A stretch of DNA of 64,000 nt from Alopecurus myosuroides (GCA_028641055.1 CM054063.1:181108756-181172755), one strand, 5' to 3'. Counted from the first letter of the stretch, positions 12,456 through 26,560 are shown. Notes: generated from the sequence alone by a model not told the origin. Program-made: numbers and translations.

Positions 12456-13862
12456 TGATGTCTACGCACGCTTCTATTCTTGTAGACAGTGTTGGGCCTC
12501 CAAGTGTAGAGGTTTGTAGAACAGCAGCAAGTTTCCCTTAAGTGGATTACCCAAGGTTTATCAAACTCGGGGAGGTAGAGGTCAAAGATATCCCTCTCAA
12601 GCAACCCTGCAATCAAGATACAAGAAGTCTCTTGTGTCCCCAACACACCCAATATACTTGTCAGGTATATAGGTGCACTAGTTCGGCGAAGAGAGAGTAA
12701 AATGCAAGTAATATGGATGATAATAAGTGATAATAGCAATCTGAAATAAAAATGGCAGCAAGCAAACTTGTAGCAGAACAGGCGTAAAACGGTGTTTCAA
12801 TGCTTGGAAATACGGCCTAGGGCTCCTACTTTCACTAGTGGACACTCTCAACAATGCTCACATAATTGAATGCATAAATATCATTTCTTCACTGCGCTAC
12901 TCTGAACCACTCTCCGGTCTAATAACGAACACTAATCATTGCGTATGGCTTAAACATCACAACTCAAGTTTATCTTCCCTCTCTATGGAACCCTAATGTC
13001 ACTACGAGCGCCATAGATTAGTAAACAAACGCCAACAATTTCATAGGTTCATCTTCCAACACAAGATATAAATATCAAGCTAAACCACACAGTGCACACA
13101 CTGTCACCTTTACCCCGTGCTTAAATAGTTTACAGAGATATCAAAACCACTTGAGTAGCAGAAGAGATGAAGATCAATCTACATATTCAACTAGATTACA
13201 AAGTTCATGATCACATAAAGATCACACCATGGGAGAGAGAGATGAACCACATAGCTACCGGTAGAGCCCTCAGCCCCCGGGGAGAACTACTCCCTCCTCA
13301 TCATAGGAGACATCAACGGCGATGGAGATGGCGGTGGATTCGATGGAGATGGCTTCCGGGGGCACTTCCCCGTCCCGGCAGGGTGCCAGAATAGAGATCT
13401 ATCCCTCGAAACTTGTCAGCGGCGGCGGCGGATCTACATATGTATTTTGTGGAAAAGGTCGATTCCCCTAGGGTTTATGCCTCGGGGAGTATATATGGCG
13501 AAAGGGCAATGCCGGGTGGTGGCCAGGGGGCCCACACCCCTAGGTGGGGTGACCAGGGGAGCCCGCGCGAGCCTATGGTGTGGGGGCCCTAGGGCCCCCC
13601 TCCGGGTCTCTTTGGGACTTCTGGAAGCTTCCGGGGAAAATAGGAACTTTGGCTTACGTGGCATCCAATTCTGAGAATATTTCCAAAACAACTTTTCTGA
13701 CATTAAAAACAACAGAAAACATGGAACTGGCACTTGGCATCTTGTTAATAGGTTTGTCCCGGAAAACGTATAAAAATGCTATAAATAAGGGAGAAAAATG
13801 TAGCAATTGGCATAATATGATCATGGAACATCATAAATTAGGGATACGTTTATGACGTATCA
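12456..13862 (-). repeat. 5' LTR of the non-autonomous gypsy-type element
   Basis: 1407 bp, colinear with 1464-2871. It starts TGATACGTCATAAACG at 13862 and ends AGACATCA at 12456 on the minus strand. A TATATAT box lies at 13490-13496. It is followed by the duplicated target GTGAT at 13863-13867. Confidence 0.85.
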
Positions 13863-13867
13863 GTGAT

Positions 13868-14958
13868 CTTGCCGCACGTATCCCTTGGGTCCTCCTCGTA
13901 GTGTGGCTCGCGGGTCGGTTTAGTCGCCTTGTTAGCCGTAGCCTCCGAGGGTGCAGCCGCCGCTCGAGGGACCGATTTCTCTTCTAGTTCCGCACTCGCA
14001 ATGTTTATGTCCTGTAGTATCTCTTCATGAATCTCTCCGTGAAGGTCGCCTGGTGTTGGCTTGATTGACATTAGGTACGTCTCCGCCTGCAAGAGCCTCT
14101 CCCGTGGAATCCTGGGTACTATTTTTTTCGAGGGGTTGGGTATCTTTGGGTGGTGCTCGAGATTGAGCGCTCTGCGTGTTTCCCCCATGGCGGTTGCTGT
14201 AATGTTTTTGGTGAAGGACCGCCGCTTTGGCGCGGGTGGTTTCTACACTCCCTCACCCACAACCTCGGTTGCATCCGTTCCTATGTGATGCGTACTGTCC
14301 AGGTCTTTTTGTATCTTGTTTAGCGTGTTACTCTGCCTGCTCAACATGTAGCGGTAAGGCACCCACTCATCCAAGGTGGCGTCTTTCGGGAGGGGGCAAC
14401 CTTGCTCGACTAGGGTCATGACTAGCTCCATTGTTTCAGCTGACACATGCACCATGGGGAGGCCGTCTCTGAGTTTTTTTTTTTACTTTTGGCTACTGAT
14501 CCGAAATCGATGGATCGAGCGGGTCCATCGAGTCCTTCCTCACCATATTCTGGGTCTTTATCCTTGCGTGACGGGGACTTCTGCGGGTACTTCTTGACTT
14601 CCTCGCTGTCACCAATTGTCCCATTGTCGGTCGCGTCTGCTGCTCAGCCTAGATTGGTCGATTTCTCGCTGCCGCTCTCGCTATCTGCAGCGGAGTGCTT
14701 GGATCATTTCAACATTGCGATGAAGTGGATGTGGGGGCCAGCGATGTAGGAGTAGTCGGAGTCCTCCTCTTCCTCGGGTTGTAGTGGTAGGACCTCTAAG
14801 GGCGTTGCCGGCGCAATCAACCCCGTCAGTTGGAGACGAGGTGAGTCCTGAAGACGTAAGACCCCCACGAGACTTGCGCGGAAGTTCAGGTCACCGAACG
14901 TGAGGTTGATGCTTTTGTCGATGGAGTCGAATACCGGAAACGAATCGAGTCCGCCCAC
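13868..14958 (-). pseudogene. decayed gypsy gag, N-terminal part
   Basis: Minus-strand frames at 14704-14958, 14243-14455 and 13850-14188 form one broken coding region, joined across the 1464-13862 insertion to 956-1463. The 14455 and 14188 frames are the same and are separated by one stop. The change to the 14958 frame occurs around an 11-nt T run (14474-14484), a likely slippage site. The protein is charged, with an acidic patch (QPEEEEDSD) near its start and an Ala/Lys-rich stretch before the gag core. This long variable N-terminus is consistent with plant gypsy gag. No zinc knuckle is seen because the element is cut off at 956. The bases from 14959 to about 15160 show nothing I can assign. 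Confidence 0.45.
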
Positions 14959-15159
14959 GGCGAAATGTCGGTTGCAGAAGATGAGGCCGAAGAAGCCTCA
15001 GTTCCGGCGCCCCAGTTACCCACAGACAACGCCAACGAAGAGGATGGTACCTCAACAATATCCACGGTTAGGGACCTCGGGTTTCATAGGAAAAAATATG
15101 CTGGTGGACTAATTGGCTAGACGGGGTACTGCCCGCCTGATTATTATTCCGGTGAGATG

Positions 15160-15418
15160 AAACATATTACACAAGGTGCCGCACATACTGGATCTGGATA
15201 CCCATAATGACCCTGTGCATTCCAGAATTAAATTTCGTTGAACCATGATCACAGTGTCATATTCCTTTTGTTACTCAGATACATATCTTGTATGATGTAT
15301 GATTGTTGACATCTCTATGTCTTGTTCAATCTCGTTACCGACAAGAATTGCTTTACTCGCTACCGTGATATTACATTCCCATAACCTATTCATATGATGC
15401 AGCTTTATGAATGTAATA
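15160..15418 (-). repeat. Angela/BARE-like copia 3' LTR, distal fragment
   Basis: Short phrases such as GATCTGGATACCCATAATG and the segment around TTGTTCAATCTCGTTACCGACAAG match my memory of Angela-type LTRs read on this strand. The rest of the LTR resumes at 33020, after the element 15419-33019. The left limit is approximate. Confidence 0.55.
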
Positions 15419-18400
15419 TGTAACATCCCTGATTTTTGGAAAACTAAAAAATCACAAAAATTTGAAACTTTTTGTTTTCATGATTAGCAAGTCACCAAAA
15501 ACCAAATGATATGCAAGAAAAAAAGGAACCAATACATATTTTAATGAAATTGAAATTACCAATCCAATTATACCTCTATTCCATAATCCCTAAACCTCTT
15601 TCAACCAAGTTTTCATATTTCAAAGTGATAGTTTCTCCTTAGAAAACTCTATTCTATAAAATGTTTTCATGACAATCAAAACTTGAGGTTTTACAAACCC
15701 CAATGATTTTTGTACCATCATTAATTGTTTTATGAATTTGAAAATAGTCATGTGGCAACAAAATAATGTATCCAGCTTTAAAGAGTGATAAATGTTTTTC
15801 TTAGCAATATGTTTTCCATATGGTTGTTTTCAACTTCTATATAATAATAATATTCCATCTTCCAACTAATTGGTTAGTGGAAATATTATCGAAGAAAAAA
15901 ATCAACTATATCACTTTTCAACTAATGATCCAGTACCAAAATGGTTTTCACAATTTTCCTTTTGAGAAAAGGACTTGTAAGAAACATACTTTCAAATGGT
16001 TAAGTACCAAATTTCTATCCTCCTAATTATTCACTTTAATTAATTTTCTATTTAAAAAATGGCATAAGTTGCTATTAGGGTTACCCCTATTTTTAAAAAT
16101 ATAAAATTATGAAAATAAGTTGTAATAACTTTCAAAAGTAAGTTTCCAACTTATAGAAGGTCACTGAATTTTCATTTGACTAATTTTTTATTTTGGTTTA
16201 ATTTCTATTTTGGAAATAACATTTAATCACTATTAAGGAATTATTAATTTTAAAAATTCAAAAATAAAAATATGTTGAAATGTTTACAAAATGATATTGT
16301 TTGAAAGATATTATTATTTCAAGATTTTAAAAATTTATTTGAGGTTAATTGGATAATTAAAACAGAAGTTATTAAAGATTTGATTAAACACAAAAAAAAG
16401 AAAAGAAAAATTGGTGACGTTATCTGTGACGTCATCGTCTTCTTCCTCTTTTTGGAAACCACATTATCACGCCCGATATTTTCGCCCCCCCGATTGCTCT
16501 CCATTAAGGCCACGATTTCTTCCCCTCTCTGGCTCTTTAAATAGCCCATGCTCTCCTATTCGTTTCCCCTCTGGAGTCCAAAAAAATCGTTCCCTCAAGC
16601 CCCCGCATTTGCTCGCTGGAGTAGAGCACTGCCGCCGCCACTTTTCTTTGATTCCGGCAAAACCAGAGGTCACCGCCGTATTCCCTTTTCACCTATCTCT
16701 TTCTCTCTGTCCCGCGCTCCCTCGTGATGCCTTTTTCGTTTTCATCGTAGCCGAAACAACGGGAACAACCTCGCCGGAGCCGCAACCCTCCTCGGCCATG
16801 GGATTCTCCACCACGACATCGACGGGGACCTCCTCGGAGAGCACCAATACCACCAACAGACTCGCCGTGATGCGCCGAGCATCTCCGCGGTCGTCGTCGA
16901 GCCCGAAGACCACCGCAACGCCATCGCCGCCGATTTCCGAGCACTACGCCGCCCTACACGCCATTTTCCAGCGACATTTCCGGCGGGAGGCAACCCTAGA
17001 TCTCCTCCTTATCTCTCCTCTATTAGATCCTGATCCGACGCGCGAGTTTAAGTCACTTAAACGAAGAGGTACCAGCCAATTAGGAAGCGCCGCGTGTCAG
17101 CCCAGTCAGCAGCGCGTTATGTTTTTATTCGTCGCTCAGCGCAGAGCCTAGCTAGCGAAAGTCGATCTGTTATTTGTCGCCCTGCGCATCTAATAGCCAA
17201 TCTGAGCCCAGCCCGTCTCTGGAATTAATTTCTTATACAACTAGAATGGCAATTTTATAGAAAAGTCCCTACACCTTAGATATATCATATCTTTTGATCC
17301 ATAAGCCCAAATTTAGCAAACTTGGACTTTTTGAAATACCCTAGATCTGTAGAATCGTTAACACTGATGAAATTCAAATTTGACAAACTTAAACTGTTTC
17401 AAATTTAAATATGCTTGTTTGATGAATTTTGGCATAATTCAAATTCTACAAATCCAAAAATTGCAAATAAAATATATTTGGAAACCTTAGGATGTGTACT
17501 TTCATATCCTATGTCCCAAAATAATTTTTGAACAAGTTAAATTGAAATTTAGAATTAAGAGGTATATTGAGTATTTTTGACATAGATTTAATTCTATAAA
17601 TAATTTCTATATAGTTCCTTTTGCAAAATTGTTCCCTTTAGTAATATGGAACTAGAGATATCATTACGTAAACATTTTGGACATCCTTGGACCATGAACA
17701 TGTGTTTTTGACCAAAAACCCAACATAGTGATCCACCCACATTATCATGCCTTAAAATTTGTTTCCATCTCTTTATCTTTGTTGTTATGGCTATTTTGGA
17801 ACCAAGACCAAGCCCTTAGTATGTGTAAATCACATATAGTACCAATTAGTGAATCTTAGTTTTCTATCTACCCGTCCACTCCCCTATTTTTGCTTCAAGA
17901 AATTCATCAAGTTAGCAAAATGGAAATCAAGACTCAAGCACAAGAAGGGGACTTCATTACCAACTTGGTGGCAACATGAAGAGCTACAAGGAAGATCATT
18001 GAAGAAATTGAAGGAAGGACTTGGACTCCACAAAAAATAGAAGGAAAACAAGGAAGTACAAGTGTATGCAGAAATCCAGAAGAAAACATCTTCCTATATC
18101 TCTCTCTGTCATTTCTATTTCTTTCTTTTCTATCTGACTTAGTGATATTTGTGCCCATCCCATACCTAAACCAATTAGTGAAGTGAAAGCCATGAAGAAT
18201 CTATCAATACCAAGAGAAGAATCCATCCAAGGAATAAGACTATAATAGAAGCATGAAGATGATCTTCAAGAAGACAAACATGTGAAGACTTGGAGCCATC
18301 CACACAAGTTGAAGAATAACAAGTTGTTTCTGTCCAACCATTGACCCAAATTGAAAATCCCATGACTATCTTATTTTCTCTATTTTCATGAAGTTAGTTG

Positions 18401-20133
18401 AACCTAGACCTACCTTAACCCAAAATGGAAAGACTAACTTAGATCATTCAAATGTCTTGAGGAAAATAACTAAGTGTTACACAGTGTTATGTGCTACTTT
18501 AGTTGAAGAAGTGATAAGACCACTCTTGGTGAACTCTTGGAACTTCCTCCACAATATGGTTATAATAAATTTTGATCTCTTCAAACCCAACCTAGTCCAA
18601 CCCAAGTGTTTTCTGGGAACTTACTTATGGATCCATCATAGTATGAATATTTTCAAACTCCAGCTTTAACAAACCCTGGCCATAGTAGATAACCATAAAC
18701 CCTTTTGCTATGGTTGTTGTTACTTTGTTAGTTTTCTTCATTTATTTGTATGATTGTTAGAATTCTTGTTTATTTTTTTATTGTGTTCTCAATGAAAAGA
18801 TTGTACGAAGAGCAGCAATCTTTTGTGAAGAGAGTGTGATTTCTTCACAAACTTCAACAAGGCAAGTAACACACCATCAACCACCCATTATTTTCTATAT
18901 GCATTAGTTGATTTTTGAGTAGTATGCATGATAGGAAATTTTACTAAGTTATATTATGCGATGCTATTATCCTAGTAGTGTGTATACATATCTTATACCC
19001 TTGTTATTTTGATAGCCTTAGAACTTAGTAGATGCTATGCAATGTTACAAAATTTTTTACTAGATCTTGAGGAAAAATTCTATGTATAACATTCAATGAA
19101 ACACCTGGGTGGAATTTGGACGTGATTGGGTTACGTTGAGTGTTTCCTCAGGGCCCTTGTCTAAGGGTTATTCCACTTGAGGTTGTCACTTGCGGATGGC
19201 CACCCAGGAACAAAGAGATTCCTATGTCCTTCTAAGTTTAGTAGCTTCCCGTGCAGTCTTTAGTCATATGGGCTCTGTCTTGATCAACTAAGTTGAATGA
19301 ACTCACCAGGCTTACAAGCAGATGTAGCAAAATTATAGGTGGAACGGGTAAGCCAAACGGTGGTGGAATTTCCTCTAATAGATCTCGTCTCAATCTTCTG
19401 CTTTCCTTAATACACTCAGGGTGTATAGGATGTCTGGGCTGATTTGAGTCTGAAGGTGAAAGTGCACAAACTCTGCAGAGTTAACAAACTAAGATCTTAG
19501 CCGTGTCCCCGGTTATGGACAACTATGAGCAGCTGGACAAGGAATGACGGAAGAATCTCATCACCAATTTCAATAAGTACAATTTTGACCAAGTGAACAG
19601 TATTGTGGTGCTTGGATCTTAATCCAATGTTGCCACCCCTTTTAAAAGAAAAGTTTGTGTTACAAAAGTGATAGGAGAAAACTGGCTTTATGCAATCTTA
19701 GCCAAAACTCCACTCAACAAAATAAGCATGTAGTATTAGTCTTGCCATTTATATCCACCATAGTGTTACTTGCCAATACATTAAATTGTATTGACCCCTT
19801 GTGGCTGCATATTCCATCCCGCAGATAAATCTGAAGACGAGTGAGGATTTCGTTTAGGATCTCGAGACTATCGCCAACATGTTTTGCCTGTGGCACATGA
19901 AGAAAATGGCCTCAATGTTGTTATATGTTTTCCGTTGTATTTCTTTGTTTTTTGATAGTCTTCTAAGACTATGCAAGTTGTAATATTATTTTGTGAAGAC
20001 TGGATCATGCGATGTAATAGAATTTGATGCATTTGCATGATATTTCATCTTGTATTGTGGTGCTAAAAATTGATCCAGAGACTAGCACAATAACACAGAT
20101 GTTCTTGCATTATTTAAATGTGGGAACACTACA
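15419..20133 (+). repeat. 5' LTR of the LARD-like element
   Basis: 4715 bp. The AT-rich first kilobase leads into a TGACGT pair (16415-16434), then a TTTAAATA box (16536-16543) and a GC-rich block to about 17150. That order suggests a promoter and the start of the transcribed part of the LTR. The 246-codon ORF at 16411-17151 lies in the GC-rich block. The corresponding part of the other LTR has a different reading frame, so I do not call it a gene. Confidence 0.8.
16536..16543 (+). promoter_or_regulatory. TATA-like box of the long LTR
   Basis: TTTAAATA is followed by a pyrimidine-rich leader. The other LTR has TTGAAATA at the equivalent place (near 23457), so that copy has probably lost it. 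Confidence 0.4.
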
Positions 20134-20136
20134 AAA

Positions 20137-20149
20137 TGGTATCAGAGCA
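20137..20149 (+). other. primer binding site, tRNA-iMet type
   Basis: TGGTATCAGAGCA, three bases after the LTR end at 20133. It is complementary to the 3' end of plant initiator tRNA-Met. Confidence 0.8.
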
Positions 20150-20317
20150 TTGTGTTGCCTGTAGGATTCGAGACCCTATGTTTGGATTAGAATAGGAAAA
20201 GCCACAGTAATAAAAATATATTATATTTCAACTACTTCACAAAGAAATATTTTATATCTTCATTTCTCCTCGTACTCCTGTCTATGATACATTTCTAATA
20301 TCTACTCTTATCTGTAG

Positions 20318-20760
20318 ATGACCAGTATCTTTGATTCACTCAAGAGAGGACCAATGATGACCATGACCCTGGAATGTGACACTGAGTTTCCAAGAGCACT
20401 AAAGAATCTCATGTTAATCATGGGATTTGAAGGGCCAACAGTCTATTGGGTTTTCCCTACATAGATGAGAAGGATGATCTTGAATATTGGTGGGTACAGA
20501 TTCATCTGTACAGAAACAAGGAGTACGGCCACAAGATGGGAGGAGATTGCATGCTTACCAACAAGGTAGTGCATTTGTCATTCTTTGATTCAGCAATAAG
20601 TGCTGCATGGAGTGCTATTGAAGAACTTACAGAGAGACTCAAGTGGATACTTCACAACACTCAGAAGGATCTCAAGGAAGCTGAAGAAGAAATCAACACT
20701 CTTGAAAAGGAGATTACAATGTACAAGAACATGGAGATCATCGTGAAGACTGAGTATTGA
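20318..20760 (+). pseudogene. uncharacterised small ORF in the LARD interior, one frameshift
   Basis: An ATG at 20318 opens MTSIFDSLKRGPMMTMTLEC and runs to a TAG near 20457. The neighbouring frame then continues in the same style (YIDEKDDLEYWWVQIHLYRN) to a stop at 20760, so one small indel separates the two halves. Together they give about 147 codons. The C-terminal third is rich in Glu and Lys with heptad-like leucines (LKWILHNTQKDLKEAEEEI), a probable coiled coil. It lies 170 bp after the primer site, the position of gag, but no gag domain is recognisable. I recall related short ORFs in other grass elements; the function is unknown. It is the only plausible coding region of this element. 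Confidence 0.45.
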
Positions 20761-22299
20761 AGACTCTTCATGAGGAATAAAAGCAAGAAAGTGGTTACCA
20801 TGCCTTGAATAGTAGACCACCATGAGATGTAATAAAGTTGTGAGACACGAAACATGATTAGATTATTGATCATACCAATGATTGTTGTATGATAATACTA
20901 GTTGTTTTCAAAAAAAAAAACTTGTTGTTTGGATGATGAATGTATTGATATATGTTTGTTATGTGTTGTTTGCAAGATGATTTCCTTGATCTGCTATGTT
21001 AGGACATGGCTTTTATTTAGTATCTTTCTAATCTCTACTCATCCATGCTAAGCCAACCAGATCCCATACCCATTGCCCAGCCCTAGTGAACTAGAGTATG
21101 AAGTGTAACAACCAACCTTTCACCCAAGAAGGTCACAACCAGTATCCTACCAAGACACAAGCCATCCTGTTTAAGGAAGGTTAGCCTCAATTTGTTCTTT
21201 TGTGTGAAGGAACAATCACATCCATGATCAAGACAACTATATACCAAGGTGCAACAAGCCAGTCAACAAGAGAAGATAAACAAGTGTACTCAAAGTTACA
21301 TGAGCTATGAAGATTTTGAAGCTTTTCCCTACACCAGGAGAAGAATAGATGAAGAAACTACAATAACTCAGTTAGTGAGGTATAAGAGTTTACGCAACCC
21401 CACTAGTGTAAGAGCCTATAGTTTAGCTCAGGTCTGTCTTATAGATGGGAAACCTTCTGTTAGACAAGTGAGGTGACCTAGTGTTATTGAACGAGATTCA
21501 CCAATCTAAGTACAAGGTAATGATTGAGTGAAACATGGATTGGATCCCATGGTGACTACTCACATTATTCACTTTGGTTATGAGGAATGGTAAATCTGAG
21601 TGACATACCTATCAGAGAGACGACGATATTAAGCCTGGACCATAGAAAGGCAAAATACAACGATAACCCTATGTTAGGCAAGTATTGCTGAAAAGTACTT
21701 ATCTTTCGGTAAGGATCAAACCAACCTTGGAGGTATCATACAATGGAATCTTTAGGCCTACCATGAGAGTTTCTTTAGAAATAGCATGGTATTTTTACCC
21801 TCAAGGATGAAAACAACAAGATGGAAGATTTTTCCAAGGACATCAAAAGACCAAGTTGAGAGTGAACCAAAGAATTTTGGTTGACCCAAAGAGTGACCCC
21901 TCAGTGTCAAAAGTAGTTCAACAAAATTCTATTGGTTTGTAACTCTACCATGAAGGGAAGTTCTACTCAAACCATCTTAAGTAAAACCACACTCCAAGTT
22001 ATGTGAAGGGACACATCCTATGGGAAGAGAATCCTAACCCATGGAATTCTAAAGGTTGTATACATGGATTCAAGACCCCAAATACCAAGGAGTTGATGCA
22101 TGCTATACAAGAATATTTTGGATGATGAAGTATGCCTCCAGCTGAAGACATAGTAAAACCAGCAACAAGTTGACAAGAGTTTAGACTACCCACAAAAGCT
22201 TCTTTTAAGGGTGGTAGCCTACCCAGTTGTTCTGGAACCCAGATAACCAAACCTAATCTTACTTTCTAGCCTTCCCAAATCTCGGGACGAGATTTCATT
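20761..22299 (+). other. non-coding interior of the LARD-like element
   Basis: No ORF longer than about 80 codons, no pol motif. Nothing else recognised. Confidence 0.5.
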
Positions 22300-22310
22300 A
22301 AGGGTGGTAG
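22300..22310 (+). other. polypurine tract
   Basis: AAGGGTGGTAG, two bases before the LTR start at 22313. Confidence 0.6.
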
Positions 22311-25300
22311 TCTGTAACATCCCTGATTTTTGGAAAACTAGAAAATCACAAAAATTGAAACGTTTTGTTTTCATGATTAGCAAGTCACCAAAAACCAAAT
22401 TATATGCAAGAAATAAAATTAAACAATACATATTTCAATGAAATTGAAATTACCAATCCAATTATACCTCTATTCCATAATCCCTAAACCTCTTTCAACC
22501 AAGTTTTCATATTTCAAAGTGATAGTTTCTCCTTAGCAAACTATATTCTATAAAATGTTTCCAACTCAAATACTACTTTGAAAATGTTTTTATGACATTC
22601 AAAACTTGAGATTTTACGAACCCCAATGATATTTTCACCATCATTAATTGTTTTATGAATTTGAAAATAGTCATGTGACTACAAAATGATTTATCCAACT
22701 TTAAAGAGTGATAAATGGTTTTCTTAACAATATGTTTTCCAAATGGTTGTTTTCAACTTCTATCTAATAATAATATTCCATCTTCCAACTAATTGGTTAC
22801 TGGAAACATTTTCAAAGACAAAAATTAACTATATCACTTTTCAACTAATGATCTAGTACCAAAATAGTTTTCACAATTTATTTTTGAGAAAAGGACTTGT
22901 AAGAAACATACTTTCAAATGGTTAAGTATAATATTTCTATCCTCCTAATTATTCACTTTAATTATTTTTCTATTTAAAAAATTGCATAAGTTGCTATTAG
23001 GGTTACCCCTATTTTCAAAAATATAAAATTATGAAAATAAGTTGTAATAACTTTCAAAAATAAGTTTCCAACTTACAGAAGGCCAGTGAATTTTCATTTG
23101 ACTAATTTTTGCTTTTTGTTTAATTTCTATTTTGGAAATAACATTTAATCACTATTAAGGAATTATTCAATTTTCAAAATTCAAAAATAAAAATATGTTG
23201 AAATGTTTACAAAATTATATTGTTTGAAAGATATTAATAATTCAAGATTTTGAAATTTATTTGATGTTAATTGGATAATTAAAACAGAAGTTATTAAAGA
23301 TTTGATTAAACATAAATAAAAAAGAAAACAAATTGATGACGTCATCCATGACGTCACCGTCTTCTTCCTCTGTTTGGAAACCGCATTATCATGCCCGAGA
23401 TTTTCGCCCCCCGATTGCTCTCCATTAAGGCCACGATTTCTCTCCTCTCCGGCTCTTGAAATAGCTCGTGCTCTCCTATCCGTTTCCCCTCTAGAGTCCA
23501 AAAAAATCATGCCCTCAAGCCCCCGCATTTGCTCGCCGGAGTAGAGCAATGCTGCCGCCACTTTTCTTCGATTCCGGCGAAACCAGAGGTCACCGCCGTC
23601 TTCCCTTCGCACCTCTCTCTTTCCCTCTGTCCCGTGCTCCCTGCTAATGCCTTTTTCGTTTTTCATCGTAGCCGAAACAATGGGAAATACCTCGTCGGAG
23701 CCGCAACCCTCCTCGGCCACAGGATTCTCCATCGCGGCGTCGACGGGGACCTCCTCGGAGAGCACCAACGCCACCAACAGACTCGCCGTGTTACGCCGAG
23801 CATCTCCCTGGTCGTCGTCGAGACCGAAGACCACTGCAGCGCCATCGCCGCCGATTTCCGAGCACTGTGCCGCCATCCACGCCATTTTCCGGCAACATTT
23901 CCGGCGGAAGGTAAACATAGATATCCTCCTTCTCTCTCCTCCTTTAGATCCAGATCCGACGCGCGAGTTTAGGTCACTTAAACGAAGAGGTACCGGCCAA
24001 TTAGGAAGCACCGCGTGTCAGCCCAGTCAGCAGCGCGTTATGTTTTTATTCGCCGCTCAGCGCAGACCCTAGCTAGCCCAAGCCCATCTGTTATCTATCG
24101 CTCTGCGCGTCCAATAGCCAATGTGAGCCCAGCCCGTCTATGGAATTAATCTCTACCTAATAAATAAATAATAAAGAGAGGAAGGTTTCTGCCCAAATTT
24201 TCGTCCGTACGGCTTTTTACTATTTTGCCCTCCCACTCCATCACATAATACGTACAAAATGCCACCGTGCGTTCTTTTCTGTGTTCGTTGTTTCGGTTCG
24301 TCCGTCGCTCCTCTGGCTATGGAGTGGGACACAACCGGACGACCATATTTCCCATCTGGTCTTGCTCCCCTCCATATCCCCGCCTCCGTTTCCGGTCGCC
24401 GGCGCCGAGGCTGGGCAGCACTCCCATGGGAACGGCCAAGGGGATCCACAAGGCAATTGATGAGGACCGTGTTCTCACGCTTGATCTCTATCTTCCATGA
24501 AGTGTGGAGCTCGCACCGTGGTGTGTCCTCACCTGCAAGTCAACAGAGATGCAGATTGCAGGCCTCATGGATCCATCGCCTCTGACTTCCCATGTTTTAT
24601 GCCCCCCTAATCGCGTGGATTTGGAATTCAGTATTTTGGTGGTTCAAATGTCAACCTGTCGTCGCTCCAGGATCCAGTCTGGCTTTTTCCTCAACGGGCA
24701 GATCGCAGCGGCGCTCTCGCCATCCGTCAGGATCCGCGCACCCCCACCCCAAGCTCCCTTTTCTGGTCCTTGCTTCCTCAATGCCGAGAATGATCGGGAT
24801 TCGCTGAAGCTCGCGATTCTTTTGATCGGGATCTGTTGGGACGTGGGAACGGAGAATAATGAGGAGAAGAACGAGAGATACACCACAGAAATCTGAGGAG
24901 CAGGTGGCGACCTACTCCTCCACCAACAACGATCTACGCCGCTGCTAGGACGCCAGAGGCAACACGGTCAGGCGCTACTGAACTGCATCTGCTTCCCAAC
25001 TACCAACTGCCGCTCCACTTCTTCTTCGACTGCATCAAGCTTCGAATCGACAGAAACAAGTCACTCTCAATTACTTTGGTACGTGAGCACTGGTATTCTG
25101 TACCTTTGATTAGTGCACTTGCTGTTTGGTTTTGTTCTGTTGGTCGACTAGAGTAGTTGCAGTTGTTTGTCATAGTGATACTTTTTCCATAACAAGCGTG
25201 GATCAATGATGCTCATATCTCTACACTTATGGTACAAATACTATTTTTTCTGAACAATAATACATCAGATTTCCCCAGTGTTTACTTGGAATGTTCTTTA

Positions 25301-26480
25301 ACTATTTTTTAATGATCGTTAGTTCTCTGATGATAAAATGATCCATATACGGATTTACTTACATTGATCACGATTCAATGTTTTGCTTCTTTCTCGCAAG
25401 GAAGTGTATTATTGGTATAGATCAAATTATTTTAGGTGTTCAACATAATTACTTTATCTAAATACGTTTAAGAATTTACGGGAAAGAAACCGTGGTCTTC
25501 AAGGGTACTTACCAAAGTTGACTTCTGCACTAAACGACTACCTAAACAACTTTGCTTATATTAATAAACACAAGTGATATACAACTCGATAGAATTAAAA
25601 TAGAGAAAGATGGAATGCGGCGTGGCGATTGGATGGGTGCGAGAATGGCGCCGCAAGATCAGGCTTCGTGTCTCCTTTCTCACGACCAATTTTGTCCTTC
25701 CGTCATAATAGATATTCTTAATTTTTGATTTATTCCTGCAGAGGATGTCATGCATGATGTGCTCTATCATGATTCCTGGTCTGCACCTCGAACAACATTT
25801 TTTGCAGGACTGTAGCAATAAAGCAATCCGGCACTTGCGCACGGGTATATCCTCCACCAATGGGTTTTTATGGGTCCAATCTCCTGACAAACAAGTAACA
25901 GGAGGTCGCGACTGTCCCCTTGCCGTATGCAAGTGTAAAATAACCATGCCTTCTGTTGAACTTCTCTTACTATCCATCACATGTACAATTGCATGCCTCG
26001 GATCAGAAAAAGCACAGGTGATACAATGGTCATTTAAAATATCTACTTAGCAATACGATGCATTACATTTCATTTGGCAGAATCACTTTTTGGCTAGCAG
26101 CCTTTTGTATTAATCAAGTTGCGGAAGAATATATTACTGTATCCCACCACGGCATATGAGGTGAAATATGAGAGGACGATAAATAGATAACATCGGTGCT
26201 ATTTATCTGATTTACCGACCAAAGTAATATATTTTATGCGACTTCTTTATTCATAGCATCTTAAAATATAAGCTTATAAATTGTATGCTGAGCTCCACTT
26301 GATGCTTGGCAATTTTTTTAAATCGTCTGTGATGTTTCCATTTCAGATGAGATTTGTCTCTATCAAAGGTGAGCTAAATTTCTGCAAAAGTCGGCGACCT
26401 ATATTTCAGATCAAAGGCTGTTAATATATTCTTATCTGTGCTTAGTTCAAATGCACTAATAGTGTTTTGTTTAGTTTTGT

Positions 26481-26560
26481 GGATCAGCTGGAGCTTATTA
26501 CAAGGTATTCTTGATTTTGTGGATCAGCTAGAGTTTATTACAAGGTATTCTTGATTGTGC
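26481..26560. repeat. 40-bp tandem repeat, two copies
   Basis: Units 26481-26520 and 26521-26560 start GGATCAGCT and differ at a few positions only. They lie in the first Helitron. Confidence 0.8.

Larger units (their letters stand above)
1464..13862 (-). mobile_element. complete non-autonomous gypsy-type LTR element (Sabrina/WHAM-like), with nested insertion
   Basis: Two direct LTRs (1464-2871 and 12456-13862) begin TGATACGTCATAAACG and end AGACATCA on the minus strand. They flank an interior with a tRNA-Asp type primer site at the right and a polypurine tract at the left, so the element is on the minus strand. The 5-bp target-site duplication GTGAT is perfect (1459-1463 and 13863-13867). 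Removing the nested insertion 4700-10683 leaves about 3.6 kb of interior with no protease, reverse transcriptase or integrase, so it must have been mobilised in trans. The family name is a recollection of Triticeae elements with this LTR start and the AAGCTTGGGGAT polypurine tract. Confidence 0.85.

Noticed and set aside
16411..17151. 246-codon plus-strand ORF in the long LTR
   Set aside because: It is Ser/Thr/Pro-rich low-complexity translation of a GC-rich LTR block, and the partner LTR has different frames at the same place.
23181..24011. 276-codon minus-strand ORF
   Set aside because: It is the antisense of the same GC-rich LTR block, with an AT-rich tail; the other LTR copy does not preserve it.
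24259..24585. 108-codon ORF in the first Helitron as a host gene
   Set aside because: No domain, no conserved motif and overlapping frames of similar length.
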